Made by a program: the position numbers and the translations under genes
Assembly: GCA_902795135.1 (NCBI GenBank)
Contig: CADBJW010000011.1
Coordinates: 1-64,000 of the forward strand
Origin: an uncultured Eubacteriales bacterium
Lineage (GTDB): Bacteria; Bacillota; Clostridia; Peptostreptococcales; Anaerovoracaceae
DNA: 64,000 nucleotides
Reading direction: 5' to 3'
Part shown: positions 1 through 9,001 of the stretch, piece after piece
How the letters are laid out: every line of letters starts with the position of its first letter
How positions within the stretch are numbered: the first letter of the stretch is position 1
Notes under the pieces: model-generated
Seen by the model: the letters and a program-made list of their open reading frames with translations, nothing else
The model's database searches: none
What the model was told of the DNA's origin: nothing

Positions 1-1
1 C

Positions 2-115
2 GAGACCGCAGAGTATAAGGAAATGTACGATCATTTTATCCAGAGATTCGCGCCATATGATGACGGTCACTCGGCTTACAGAGTCGTTCGCGCCATCTTT
101 GGCGAATCGAAGTAG
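2..115 (+). CDS. C-terminal end of TagF-like CDP-glycerol glycerophosphotransferase (partial)
   Basis: Only the last 37 codons are present, ending at TAG 113-115, and the gene enters from the left edge. The peptide ends in a YDDGHSAYRVVRAIFG pattern. This resembles the C-terminal tail of CDP-glycerol:poly(glycerophosphate) glycerophosphotransferases, where a DDG is followed by a helix of the R-V-V-x-x-I-F type. Such enzymes build the glycerol-phosphate chain of teichoic acids at the inner membrane face. The assignment rests on a short peptide, but it fits the LicD and LTA-synthase-like genes downstream. The base composition is higher in GC than the gene that follows. Confidence 0.5.
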   Translation, partial: ETAEYKEMYDHFIQRFAPYDDGHSAYRVVRAIFGESK

Positions 116-123
116 TAATTGCA

Positions 124-152
124 TTGTTTATAAACTACAGTTATGGTACAAT
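124..152 (+). promoter_or_regulatory. Extended -10 promoter for the 222-2843 cassette
   Basis: TTGTTT (124-129) and TACAAT (147-152) are separated by 17 bases, with TG one base before the -10 hexamer. This fits a housekeeping sigma-A promoter. It lies in the gap after the TagF-like gene and would drive the AT-rich cassette. Confidence 0.5.
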
Positions 153-221
153 ATATCGTGTTTGAAATGTTTAAAATGATAAAGTAGTAGTCAATATAAG
201 TAAAATATTTGGAGGTAGATT

Positions 222-2039
222 ATGCAAGCAATAATATTAGCTGCAGGTATGGGAAGACGTTTGAAAGAGCTTACTCAGAACAACACAAAATGTATGGTTA
301 AAGTAAATGGTGTAGCGTTGATTGATAGAATGCTTCATCAAATTGATAGTCAGCATTTGTCAAGGATTATCATCGTGGTAGGATATGAGGGGCAGAAGCT
401 AATTGATTACATAGAAACATTGGATATTAATACCCCTATTACATATATCAACAATCCAATTTATGACAAGACGAACAATATTTATTCATTAGCTTTGGCA
501 AAAGATTGGTTATGTAAGGATAGTACACTTCTTTTTGAGTCAGATCTTATTTTTGAGGATTCGATTTTAGAAGATTTGGTTGCAGATCCTAGAGAAACTT
601 TGGCATTGGTCGATAAATATGAATCATGGATGGATGGAACATGCGTCAAACTGTCCGATGAAGATGATATAGAGGCTTTTGTTCCGGGCAAGAAGTTTAA
701 ATTTAATGAGATAAAAGATTATTACAAAACTGTAAATATATATAAATTCAGCAGATCATTTTCAACTACACATTACGTTCCATTCTTGGAAGCTTATCAA
801 GCAGCTTTGGGGCAGAATGAATATTACGAGCAGGTTTTAAGAGTCATTACCATGTTAGATGATCCTGAAATAAAAGCGAAAAGGCTTAATGGTCAGAAAT
901 GGTATGAAATTGATGATATTCAGGATCTCGATATTGCAGAATCCATATTCACGCCTGATGATAATGAAAAAGTTAAGCTTATGCAGGGCAGATATGGTGG
1001 CTACTGGAGATATCCTAAACTGATTGACTTTTCATATCTGGTAAACCCTTATTTTCCACCAGACAAGTTAAAGGATGAAATAAGAGCGAATTTTGATACA
1101 TTGATGACGGAATACCCAAGCGGAATGAGGGTTAATTCGTTACTGGCTGCAAAGAATTTTGATGTACATCAGAGAAACATTATCGTTGGAAATGGTGCGG
1201 CTGAACTTATTAAATCACTAATGGAGTCTTTAGAAGGTAAAGTAGGATTCATTAGACCTACGTTTGACGAATACCCAAATAGATACGATGAGAGTAATTC
1301 AGTATTTTTCAAACCTGATAATGCAGATTACTCCTACACTGCAGATGATTTGATGGAATATTTTGACGATAAGGATATCAGGACTTTAATTGTCGTAAAC
1401 CCGGATAATCCAAGTGGTAATTATATTGCGAAGAAAGACCTCCTTAGGTTGATTAGTTGGGCTGGAAAAAAAGGTCTTAAATTACTGATTGACGAATCCT
1501 TTGTTGATTTTGCCGATGAAATAGATAGTACATTAATAAAACAGGAAATACTTGACGCAAACAAACACTTGTTTGTAATGAAAAGTATTTCTAAATCGTA
1601 TGGTGTTCCTGGTGTCAGGTTGGGCATTTTGGCGTCGGGAGATGAAGAAACGATTGAGGCGATGAAAAAAGATGTTTCGATTTGGAACATCAATTCGTTC
1701 GGCGAATTTTATATGCAGATTCAGGAAAAATACAAAAAAGATTATGCAATTGCATTAGAGGCAATTCGAAATGAAAGAGCAAGGTTCCAGTCTCAATTGG
1801 CAAAAATTGGCGGGATAAGGGTAATTCCGTCTCAAGCGAACTATGTTATGGTTGAACTTATTAATGGAGTTTTACCAGGGGAATTACTTAAGCGATTGCT
1901 TATTAAATACGATATACTGATTAAGGATTTATCAAAGAAGACTGGTGGTAAAAACTATTTGAGATTGGCAGTCAGAAATGAAGAGGATAATAATAAGCTG
2001 CTCGATGCATTACGTGCGGAGATAGATAGCTTTGAATAA
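222..2039 (+). CDS. Fused nucleotidyltransferase (LicC/PntC-like) and class I/II aminotransferase
   Basis: This 605-residue protein has two domains. Residues 1 to about 235 are a sugar/alcohol-phosphate cytidylyltransferase-like domain that opens with LAAGMGRRL, the nucleotide-binding signature of LicC, PntC and related enzymes. Residues about 245-605 are a PLP-dependent fold-type I aminotransferase of the HisC/CobD type, with NPDNPSG and the PLP lysine K458 in SISKSYG. Known two-domain proteins of this kind activate choline phosphate or aminoethylphosphonate-like head groups as CDP derivatives while the transaminase domain makes the amine. I infer that this one supplies the CDP-activated group used by the downstream LicD enzymes. 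An AGGT ribosome site lies about 9 bases before the ATG. The gene is markedly AT-richer than its flanks, which suggests a cassette acquired separately. Confidence 0.75.
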   Translation: MQAIILAAGMGRRLKELTQNNTKCMVKVNGVALIDRMLHQIDSQHLSRIIIVVGYEGQKLIDYIETLDINTPITYINNPIYDKTNNIYSLALAKDWLCKDSTLLFESDLIFEDSILEDLVADPRETLALVDKYESWMDGTCVKLSDEDDIEAFVPGKKFKFNEIKDYYKTVNIYKFSRSFSTTHYVPFLEAYQAALGQNEYYEQVLRVITMLDDPEIKAKRLNGQKWYEIDDIQDLDIAESIFTPDDNEKVKLMQGRYGGYWRYPKLIDFSYLVNPYFPPDKLKDEIRANFDTLMTEYPSGMRVNSLLAAKNFDVHQRNIIVGNGAAELIKSLMESLEGKVGFIRPTFDEYPNRYDESNSVFFKPDNADYSYTADDLMEYFDDKDIRTLIVVNPDNPSGNYIAKKDLLRLISWAGKKGLKLLIDESFVDFADEIDSTLIKQEILDANKHLFVMKSISKSYGVPGVRLGILASGDEETIEAMKKDVSIWNINSFGEFYMQIQEKYKKDYAIALEAIRNERARFQSQLAKIGGIRVIPSQANYVMVELINGVLPGELLKRLLIKYDILIKDLSKKTGGKNYLRLAVRNEEDNNKLLDALRAEIDSFE

Positions 2040-2054
2040 AAAGAGGAGTAAACA

Positions 2055-2843
2055 TTGAAAAAAGCGACGGAACGTGAAATATCAGAGATTGTAAAATATA
2101 TTAAAGATGACGTAGTTAATTGCTTGTACATGTATATTGATATCAAAGTATATGGCACTTATGTGGATGTTTGGTATGACAAAGTAAATGAAAACTATGA
2201 TCTTATTGCGATGAAGTATCATGATAGTTTCCAAGTATATTCTAGTTGCCCAGAAAGCGCAGATCTTACTGGTGTCATAGAACTGTTGAAGAACAATAAA
2301 CCAGCAATGATTAATGCCAGAAAAGGGTTGATTGACCGTTTGGAGACAGCTTTCAAAGATACCTATACGAGAGATGGAGGTTTTATCTTACAGCTCAAAC
2401 GATTTGTTTCTGTTGAGGATAATGAGTTTAATGTGGAAGTTGCTAGACTAGATGATGTGGATGAGATAGCCGAGCTGATTAGCAGTGATCCGTATTATTC
2501 AGACTCATATACCTTTGAAGAAATCAGAGCCCAGCTGAAAGATCGTATGACAACTAATATGGGAGTCAGCTTTATCATTAGAGAAAATGGTGTTATTATT
2601 GCGCATAATTCCATTACTGCACAAGTGGATGATATTTGTGTTGCGAGTATGCTAATTGTGCATCACGATTGGAGACAAACCAATGCAGCTATTGTGATTG
2701 AGAAGTTTATTATCGATTACGTCAATAGGCAAGGGAAAAAGTTGTTTGGATTTTCTACTGATAGGCGCCGTAGAAAGCAATTTGAAATGATGGGGAATCC
2801 AATTGTGGCGGAATATGGAAAGTTGATAAGAAAGACAAAGTGA
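2055..2843 (+). CDS. Two-domain GNAT-family acetyltransferase-like protein
   Basis: This 262-residue protein starts at TTG 2055 behind AGAGGAG (2042-2048). The N-terminal ~130 residues match nothing I recognise. Residues about 133-260 look like a GNAT N-acyltransferase: a VEVARLDDVDEIAEL opening, a central strand pair, a SMLIVHHDWRQ strand-loop and a C-terminal helix-strand. The gene lies 15 bases after the fusion gene and shares its AT-rich composition. Its stop codon is 14 bases before the ACP start. The N-extension plus GNAT layout recurs in the protein at 5374. The substrate is unknown; an amine made by the upstream transaminase or an acyl-ACP donor is possible. Confidence 0.6.
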   Translation: MKKATEREISEIVKYIKDDVVNCLYMYIDIKVYGTYVDVWYDKVNENYDLIAMKYHDSFQVYSSCPESADLTGVIELLKNNKPAMINARKGLIDRLETAFKDTYTRDGGFILQLKRFVSVEDNEFNVEVARLDDVDEIAELISSDPYYSDSYTFEEIRAQLKDRMTTNMGVSFIIRENGVIIAHNSITAQVDDICVASMLIVHHDWRQTNAAIVIEKFIIDYVNRQGKKLFGFSTDRRRRKQFEMMGNPIVAEYGKLIRKTK

Positions 2844-2857
2844 ATTTGGAGGGAAAA

Positions 2858-3076
2858 ATGGACATTAAAGAAAAGATTGCAGTAATCGAAGAAATGATGG
2901 ATCTGGATGAGGGAACGTTGGCAGAGAACACCGTCCTGAAAGATTTGGAAGAGTGGGATTCCATTACAAGACTCTCATTGATGATTTACTTTGAAGAAGA
3001 ACAGGGCAAGAAAATTTCAGGAGATGAAATCAAAGCATTTACCACAGTAAAGGATATTACAGATCTGATTGATTAA
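2858..3076 (+). CDS. Acyl carrier protein 1
   Basis: This 72-residue acidic four-helix carrier protein has S35 in the EEWDSITRL context as the phosphopantetheine attachment site. I choose ATG 2858 because TTGGAGGG sits just upstream; an in-frame GTG at 2840 would overlap the GNAT gene and has no such site. The adenylation-enzyme gene follows after 18 bases, so the carrier is probably loaded by that enzyme, as DltC is by DltA or a peptidyl carrier by a stand-alone A domain. It is a single-domain, D-alanyl-carrier-type protein rather than a housekeeping AcpP, judged by context. Confidence 0.85.
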   Translation: MDIKEKIAVIEEMMDLDEGTLAENTVLKDLEEWDSITRLSLMIYFEEEQGKKISGDEIKAFTTVKDITDLID

Positions 3077-3094
3077 TAATGGGAAGGAACGATT

Positions 3095-4651
3095 ATGAAA
3101 ACATGTTCGATTGATTATTTTGAGGAAACGGTAAAGAAGTTCCCGGATAAGCTGGCGCTCGTATACAAAGACCAGAGGATCAGTTTCTCACAGTTGAGAG
3201 CTGCATGTCGCTCACTGGCGATTTCCATCCTGAATGCCAATCAGGACATGACACCGCATAGTCCGATCGGCGTTTTTATCGGTAAGTCTGCCAATGCGAT
3301 CATCGGGGATGTCTCTGTCAGCTACACAGGGAATCCATACGTCAATCTTGATGTGACCATTCCTGCAGAGCGTATTGCATCCATCGTAAAGAAGATTTCA
3401 CCGGTTTGCATTCTGGTAGAAGAAAGCAACAAAAGCAAACTGGAAGAAATCATCCGCATTGCAGAAAAAGAAAATGAAACCAGCATTCTGGTAATCGACC
3501 AGAACATGGATCATGCATTGAGTGAGGAAGAAGATCAGCTTCTGGCAGACATCCAGAAGGTTCAGATCGATGTGGATCCTTGCTGTATCATTACAACATC
3601 CGGTTCAACGGGAACGCCAAAAGGCATTGTCATGCCGCACAGAAATCTGGCTGACTACACCCAGTGGGCCGTAGACACCTTTGGATTCGATGAAAATACC
3701 ATCGACGGAAACCTTTCGGCAACCGTATTCGACCACTTCGTTTACGAGACCTGGCTCATGATGTACACAGGGGCAACGCTGGTACTGCTGGACAGCGCCA
3801 TGATGCTGTTCCCTGCAAAGCTGCTGGAAGTTCTCGAAAAAGAAAATGTAAACTACATCTTCTGGGTACCGTCCATGATGGTCAACGTAGCCAATATGGA
3901 TCTGCTTTCGAAATTCGAATTGCCATACCTGAAGATGATTTGGTTTGCCGGCGAAGTCTTCCCGACGAAACAGTTCAATTACTGGAGAAGGCACTTCCCG
4001 GATGCAACCTTCGTCAACCTGTATGGACCTGCTGAAATCACCATCGACTGCACGTACTACGTTGCGAACAGAGAACTCTCTGATGATGAACCGATTCCAA
4101 TCGGCAACGCTTGCAGGAATGCAGATGTTATGGTCTTAAACGATGACATGAAGATCTGCGGAGAGGGTGAGACCGGTGAAATCTACGTACGCTGCACAGG
4201 CGTGACCCACGGATATTACAACGATCCGGAGAAGACAGCCGGAGCGTTTGTACAAAATCCGCTCCACGATCATTATCCGGAAATCGTTTACAAGACCGGC
4301 GATCTGGGTCTGATCAATGAATATGGAGAAATCGTCTTCAAAGGCAGAAAAGACAGTCTGATCAAGCACATGGGAATTCGTATCGAGCTCAGCGAGATCG
4401 AACACGCTGTTATCAGCAGACTGAAGTTAGCAGAATATTGCTGCGTTGTATATAACCATGACAAGAAAGAAATCACGCTGTTCTATGAAGCCGACGAGGA
4501 TATTAGCCCGGCAGAATTCCGCAAAGAGCTCATGAAGCTGCTGCCGAAATACATGATTCCGGTAAAATACATCCGCAAGGATATGCTGCCAAAGAACACA
4601 AACGGCAAAATCGACCGGAACGCACTGAACCAGGAGGTCAATCATGGCTAG
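3095..4651 (+). CDS. Stand-alone adenylation enzyme (DltA/NRPS A-domain-like)
   Basis: This is a 518-residue AMP-forming acyl/aminoacyl ligase. The core motifs are visible in order: TTSGSTGTPKG (A3, about 168-178), YGPAEIT (A5), YKTGDLG (A7), GRKDSLIKHMGIRIE (A8) and NTNGKIDR with the catalytic-type lysine K505 (A10). The NRPS/DltA-style A8 and A10 motifs favour transfer to a carrier protein over CoA. The carrier gene directly precedes it. It ends inside the start of the SDR gene (8-base overlap), so the two are translationally coupled. The substrate cannot be read by eye; it may be an amino acid or a hydroxy/aryl acid destined for the surface polymer. Confidence 0.85.
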   Translation: MKTCSIDYFEETVKKFPDKLALVYKDQRISFSQLRAACRSLAISILNANQDMTPHSPIGVFIGKSANAIIGDVSVSYTGNPYVNLDVTIPAERIASIVKKISPVCILVEESNKSKLEEIIRIAEKENETSILVIDQNMDHALSEEEDQLLADIQKVQIDVDPCCIITTSGSTGTPKGIVMPHRNLADYTQWAVDTFGFDENTIDGNLSATVFDHFVYETWLMMYTGATLVLLDSAMMLFPAKLLEVLEKENVNYIFWVPSMMVNVANMDLLSKFELPYLKMIWFAGEVFPTKQFNYWRRHFPDATFVNLYGPAEITIDCTYYVANRELSDDEPIPIGNACRNADVMVLNDDMKICGEGETGEIYVRCTGVTHGYYNDPEKTAGAFVQNPLHDHYPEIVYKTGDLGLINEYGEIVFKGRKDSLIKHMGIRIELSEIEHAVISRLKLAEYCCVVYNHDKKEITLFYEADEDISPAEFRKELMKLLPKYMIPVKYIRKDMLPKNTNGKIDRNALNQEVNHG

Positions 4652-5387
4652 TGAAAGACAGCGCGTCCTGATTACAGGCGCCTCGTCCGATATTGGTTCC
4701 ACCATTGCGAAGGATTTGTCCAAGGATTACGATCTGGTGCTGAGCGACATTGATGAGAGTAAACTGCAGGACGTGAAAGCTGCCTGCGACGCAAGTGCGC
4801 AGATCGAAATCCTGGAATTGAAGCTGGATCAACTTGGTGAGATCGAAGGGACAATCGCCGGATTCATCAAAGACCATGAGGCATACATTCATAAATATGT
4901 TCATTGCGCCGGCATTGCGGCTCAGGTTCCACTGCGAATGATGAAGCCGGAGGCTTTGACCTTGTCCTTTAATGTAAACGTGGCTTCGGCCCTTTTGATT
5001 ACAAAGGTACTGACATCGAGAAAAAACAAAAAATCTCTGAGCAGCAGTGTTCACATCGCAAGCTCAGCGGCAATTCGAGGGGTCAGTGCTTATACCGCTT
5101 ACGGGTCAACAAAAGCAGCGATTCTCGGATTGGTCAGAAATCTGGCCATTGAGCTGGCACCGGACGTACGGGTCAATGCCATTTCACCAGGCGGTATCGA
5201 GACCAAAGCGACCAAAGAGATTTTCGATGCCAGGAGAGAAGAAATCGAAAGTAAGTACCCACTTGGCACGGGAAAACCGCAGTACCTGACCGGTACCGTT
5301 CGATTCCTGCTTTCCGATGAAGCATCCTGGATCACAGGACAGAACATCGTGGTAGATGGAGGAAGAACAATCGATGGAACGGACTAA
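4644..5387 (+). CDS. Short-chain dehydrogenase/reductase (FabG-like)
   Basis: This 247-residue Rossmann-fold SDR has the N-terminal dinucleotide loop TGASSDIG (11-18), an IASSAAI catalytic-serine strand, and Y153 and K157 of YxxxK in AYGSTKAA. It ends with the GQNIVVDGG tail common in FabG-like reductases. It overlaps the adenylation gene by 8 bases. In this setting it may reduce a carrier-bound acyl intermediate or an aldehyde/ketone precursor, but FabG-like SDRs are too broad for a firm substrate. The TGASSDIG loop departs slightly from the usual TGxxxGIG (D replaces the second glycine). Confidence 0.85.
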   Translation: MASERQRVLITGASSDIGSTIAKDLSKDYDLVLSDIDESKLQDVKAACDASAQIEILELKLDQLGEIEGTIAGFIKDHEAYIHKYVHCAGIAAQVPLRMMKPEALTLSFNVNVASALLITKVLTSRKNKKSLSSSVHIASSAAIRGVSAYTAYGSTKAAILGLVRNLAIELAPDVRVNAISPGGIETKATKEIFDARREEIESKYPLGTGKPQYLTGTVRFLLSDEASWITGQNIVVDGGRTIDGTD

Positions 5388-6177
5388 CATGAAATCAAGC
5401 GACATTTTTTCCAAGATATCATTAATCAAACGAGGTAAAAGGAATTATTACGATTCAAACGTTTTTTCCGTGCCGGAAGAAATCGACCATGTCATTTTTA
5501 ATGAGCATGCCCTTGTGTACCTATGGAATGACAAGGGCGTGAGACGTGTCTACTTTGCGGCTAACGATGCGGAGGCCCTTCAGCCTTTGCTTAAAGAAAT
5601 GCCGTCGAAATCTGGGATAGAGATAATTGGAAAGCAGCTAAATCACGAAACGGAAACCGTGATTCTAAATGCGGGGTACCGGTTGTTTGAAACCTACGCC
5701 AGAGCATCGATTTACAACTTGAGAGAGGATGTGTACAAAAATATCCCTGATAAATACAAGGGAATCGACATCTGGGATATCATACAGTATGCGGAACGGA
5801 AGCACGCGCAGGATATTTACGATCTGCTTTATGACACCTTTGATCCATTTACAAGTCACTTACCTTCTTTGGACCAGATCCTGGAGGACATTGATCACCG
5901 CAATGTGGTCGTTGTCATAGAAAACGGCCATGTTGCTGGATTCATTATCTTCAAAGTAATCGGCAGGAAAGTGTACATCGAACAGATCATCAATCGAGGC
6001 AGAAGCGTCTATATGCATGCGTTGTATATGGGCGTTCTGGAAAAGGCCATGGCAGATGGCATCAATATCGCCTATACTTGGGTAAAGGAAGGCAATGAAC
6101 GCGCTTACGCATTGATGCGCAGATTTAACTATCAATGGGAAGGAATCAAAAACTTCGCATACCGTAAGGAACAATAA
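5374..6177 (+). CDS. Two-domain GNAT-family acyltransferase-like protein
   Basis: This 267-residue protein is read from ATG 5374, which has GGAGGAA (5358-5364) nine bases upstream. An earlier in-frame ATG (5356) lies deeper in the SDR gene and lacks a site. The N-terminal ~115 residues resemble a degenerate first GNAT-like half. Residues about 140-265 form a GNAT domain with an ENGHVAGFIIFKV strand, a QIINRGRS segment at the acyl-CoA-binding position, and a final RRFNYQWEG hairpin. It closes a tightly packed run (ACP, ligase, SDR, GNAT). I infer an N- or O-acyl transfer in the same pathway; the donor could be acyl-CoA or the neighbouring ACP. Confidence 0.65.
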   Translation: MERTNMKSSDIFSKISLIKRGKRNYYDSNVFSVPEEIDHVIFNEHALVYLWNDKGVRRVYFAANDAEALQPLLKEMPSKSGIEIIGKQLNHETETVILNAGYRLFETYARASIYNLREDVYKNIPDKYKGIDIWDIIQYAERKHAQDIYDLLYDTFDPFTSHLPSLDQILEDIDHRNVVVVIENGHVAGFIIFKVIGRKVYIEQIINRGRSVYMHALYMGVLEKAMADGINIAYTWVKEGNERAYALMRRFNYQWEGIKNFAYRKEQ

Positions 6178-6184
6178 AGAACAG

Positions 6185-6222
6185 ACAGGAGTAAACAAAT
6201 CAGCTTTATTCCTGTTTCTTTT
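6185..6222 (+). terminator. Hairpin with T-rich tail between GNAT and first licD-type gene
   Basis: ACAGGAGTAAA pairs with TTTATTCCTGT over a 9-base loop, followed by TTCTTTT. It may end the ACP-ligase-SDR-GNAT transcript or act as a partial terminator before the LicD genes. Confidence 0.5.
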
Positions 6223-6237
6223 CGTAGAGAAAATCAA

Positions 6238-7821
6238 ATGACCGAAAAACAGGCTTATCTCTTAAAACTCATCAAAGAATTCGACCAGATCTGTAGGGAC
6301 AATGACATCCGTTATTCTCTGGCTGGTGGATCCATGCTTGGCGCCGTTCGTCATGGTGGATTCATCCCTTGGGATGATGACATGGATGTTTTCATGACCT
6401 TAGATCAATTCAATAAACTGAGAGCTTATTTTGAGGAACATCAAATTCCGGACAGGGCCTTTGTTCATTGCTGGAACAATGAACAGTACCCAATGCTGAT
6501 CGCCCGCTATTACGCGACGGACAATACGGGCATTCAGCGCGCCACGGCATGGGGATATATGCCTGCCGGTCAATACATTGAAATTATGCTCATGATACCC
6601 GTCCCGTCCCAGCCGCAGCAGGAAAAGTATTTGCGGGCAATGTCCCTGTGTATCGAACTGACCAATGGGTTTTATGCGGATAACAAGTTTCGGGACAAGG
6701 CATTTATGCGCAGTTATCGCTTCTGGAAACTGGCGACGTCGATCCTTGGCAGGAAGAAGGTGCTGGAGCACTTACAAAAACAATTTCTAGGATATCCGGA
6801 GGAGCAGGCCGAATATTTCATGCTCTCCCATAATCTGGAAGCGGATCTGATTTACCAGCGGCATCTGGTGGATCAAGTCCAGTATGTGGATTTCGAAGAC
6901 ACACAGCTTCCGGTTCCCGATCACTATATGGAAATGTTTTGGAGAGGATATGGTTCCACATGGCGGAATCTGCCGCTAGAAGAAGACCGGGCAGAGCACC
7001 AGCTGTTTGATGATCTGGACCGGCCATATCAATTATATGAGCAGGACTATTTAAGATTCGTGGAGCTACAGGACGTGTTCAAGGCTTCGAAAAATTACAA
7101 AGAAAAGAGCCTGGTGGATGGACGAAAGCGCCGGGAAATCTATGAGCCTTTGACGAAATATCGCTGCGCCGTTTACGCGTTGGAATTTCTGGAAGATTTC
7201 CGGAAAAGCGGCCTTGACGTTTTGGACGAACTGAGGCGAGGTCATTACGAGGCGCTGTATCAGCTCTACGAGCCATATCTCCGCAAACAATTATCCAAGG
7301 ATGTCCGGGGAAGAGGCGGGCTTATCGACGTTGGGGAGGATCACATCTTCGCAGCCTGCAGCCTTCTGATTCAGTATTTGGGTGAATACAACAGCGCGAA
7401 GAAGATCATTGCTCTTTACAAACAGAACCGGAAGGAGATCGATCCGCGCATCCAGCAGTTATCAGACCAGATCGAAGAAATCGTGGCCCTGTATCGCGCT
7501 CTGGATTTTGGAGAATGGGACACGGTCCGGACCATGGTCGAGGGAAAGAAAGACACCTTGCAGGCAGATTTCTGCCTTGGGGAGCTGGAACTGCTCACGG
7601 CGGAGGCGGAAACCCAGGAAGACTTCCAAACGCTTTTGCAACAGGCAAAAGAGGGAGCAGATCAATTCCCGCATCTTGCGGATGTTCAGTGGTACGTGGG
7701 ATTTGCTTGTGAAAAGCTCGGCTTAACAGAAGAGGCGCGCGCTGCCTTTGAGGAGACGGCAGCCCACAGCCGTAACGGGGTATTGATGAGTGATGCGAAA
7801 AGGAAACTGGTAAATGGATAG
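6238..7821 (+). CDS. LicD-family phosphotransferase with C-terminal helical-repeat region (copy 1)
   Basis: This 527-residue protein opens with a LicD domain (about 1-270): YSLAGGSMLGAVRHGG followed by WDDDMDVFM, with acidic residues D46-D48 and D50. This is the nucleotidyltransferase-fold active site of enzymes that move phosphocholine or related head groups from a CDP carrier onto teichoic acids or glycans. Residues about 330-527 are helical, TPR-like (for example GFACEKLGLTEEARAAFEETA). A paralogue at 15532 is collinear along its whole length. The next gene starts 8 bases before this stop. Each LicD catalytic copy here is followed by a degenerate LicD-like module, so the pair may work as a heteromer. 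Confidence 0.85.
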   Translation: MTEKQAYLLKLIKEFDQICRDNDIRYSLAGGSMLGAVRHGGFIPWDDDMDVFMTLDQFNKLRAYFEEHQIPDRAFVHCWNNEQYPMLIARYYATDNTGIQRATAWGYMPAGQYIEIMLMIPVPSQPQQEKYLRAMSLCIELTNGFYADNKFRDKAFMRSYRFWKLATSILGRKKVLEHLQKQFLGYPEEQAEYFMLSHNLEADLIYQRHLVDQVQYVDFEDTQLPVPDHYMEMFWRGYGSTWRNLPLEEDRAEHQLFDDLDRPYQLYEQDYLRFVELQDVFKASKNYKEKSLVDGRKRREIYEPLTKYRCAVYALEFLEDFRKSGLDVLDELRRGHYEALYQLYEPYLRKQLSKDVRGRGGLIDVGEDHIFAACSLLIQYLGEYNSAKKIIALYKQNRKEIDPRIQQLSDQIEEIVALYRALDFGEWDTVRTMVEGKKDTLQADFCLGELELLTAEAETQEDFQTLLQQAKEGADQFPHLADVQWYVGFACEKLGLTEEARAAFEETAAHSRNGVLMSDAKRKLVNG

Positions 7822-9001
7822 AACGAATATAACGGTTTTAAAACAGCTCGTGGATGAGCTGATGACCATATGCAACGAAAACGGACTCGACCTGTTCGCG
7901 GTGACCGGCGATGCAGAAAGCCTGCTCAAAGGCACACTGAAGGATGAGCGGGTTTTTGCCGTCGACTTTGCCGTGTACGCCGAAGGTTATGACAAAGTCT
8001 TTCAGGCCCTCGGGCAAAGACCGGGCAGAGTCGCTGAGGACCTGCGGACAAACAGCGGTATGCGGGGAATTGGAATTCGTTATTCGGATATCGAAACGAC
8101 TTTTTTTGATCCGGAACTTCCGGGCAGATATCTGTGCAACGGGCTGCACATCAATGTTTTGCCTATGATCCGCAGACCGAAGAAAACCATGGGCGACAAG
8201 ATCCTCAACTACGAGGAACGGCTTTGGGAAGACAAGGCTGAAAAGGCGTTTGCCAGGGCCTTCTTTAAGGTGCTTGGAGAAAAGAGAATGGGCAGGAATC
8301 TTCTTGAGAAACAATTAAAGCGGTCTAAGTCCGCAAAAGGAAAGTACACCCTGCACTTTCCGGGGCAGGCGATCTGTGATATCGCAAAGGCCGATCTCAA
8401 AGAAGCGGAAACCATAGAATGCAATCAAAACTTCGTCAGCATTTTCCCGAAATCCTCGGCGGTTTATCAGCGGTATCACCGACACCACAATTTGGCGAAG
8501 AAGTATTCACTCATGAGTGCGAGAGTAGCATGGGATGATATGATGAAGCAGTGCGGAGGCACCTTCACCCTGCATGACAGGGGTATCCAAAAGGCCATTC
8601 AAAAAAGGGAAACCGGATATTTGCAGGCAAGGCGCGATGTGGAGAAGTATTGGAATCTGATTGAACTGACCTTTGACCGGTTCCGGTTTTACGATCGCTA
8701 TTGCAAGGGAAGCGAGGAATCTGAGGAGAATCTTTCCGAATACCTGCAGGCCCTTGATTACTATTCCAGAAGAAATCTGGCTCTCTGCTTCGACCCGGAC
8801 TATTTTGAACGAGCACTGAAGGCAATCAAAGAACAAAACGGACAGGGAATGGCCAAAAGGATTTTGGAAGAGGTCAAACTGGAACACCTGGAGTCAGTTG
8901 AAGAATACGAAAAGCGCATGGAAAAGGGAGAGCCTCTTTCCATGCAAATGTGTAAAGCACGGTACGAGGCAATTGACCGGAGTTTGGGGGAAGCGAAATG
9001 A
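7814..9001 (+). CDS. Degenerate LicD-like partner protein (copy 1)
   Basis: This 395-residue protein has no obvious standard family signature, but its first 160 residues align by eye with a LicD fold: helix (LVDELMTICNENGLDL), FAVTGDAESLLKG at the GGS loop, and FAVDFAVYAE at the position of WDDDxDVF. The run of acidic residues is reduced to one aspartate (D51), so phosphotransfer is doubtful. The start overlaps the LicD gene by 8 bases and the stop overlaps the next licD start (ATGA), indicating one translationally coupled operon. A paralogue lies at 17121 beside another LicD copy, and a similar module is fused into the protein at 8998. I infer a non-catalytic or altered-specificity subunit. 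Confidence 0.6.
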   Translation: MDRTNITVLKQLVDELMTICNENGLDLFAVTGDAESLLKGTLKDERVFAVDFAVYAEGYDKVFQALGQRPGRVAEDLRTNSGMRGIGIRYSDIETTFFDPELPGRYLCNGLHINVLPMIRRPKKTMGDKILNYEERLWEDKAEKAFARAFFKVLGEKRMGRNLLEKQLKRSKSAKGKYTLHFPGQAICDIAKADLKEAETIECNQNFVSIFPKSSAVYQRYHRHHNLAKKYSLMSARVAWDDMMKQCGGTFTLHDRGIQKAIQKRETGYLQARRDVEKYWNLIELTFDRFRFYDRYCKGSEESEENLSEYLQALDYYSRRNLALCFDPDYFERALKAIKEQNGQGMAKRILEEVKLEHLESVEEYEKRMEKGEPLSMQMCKARYEAIDRSLGEAK

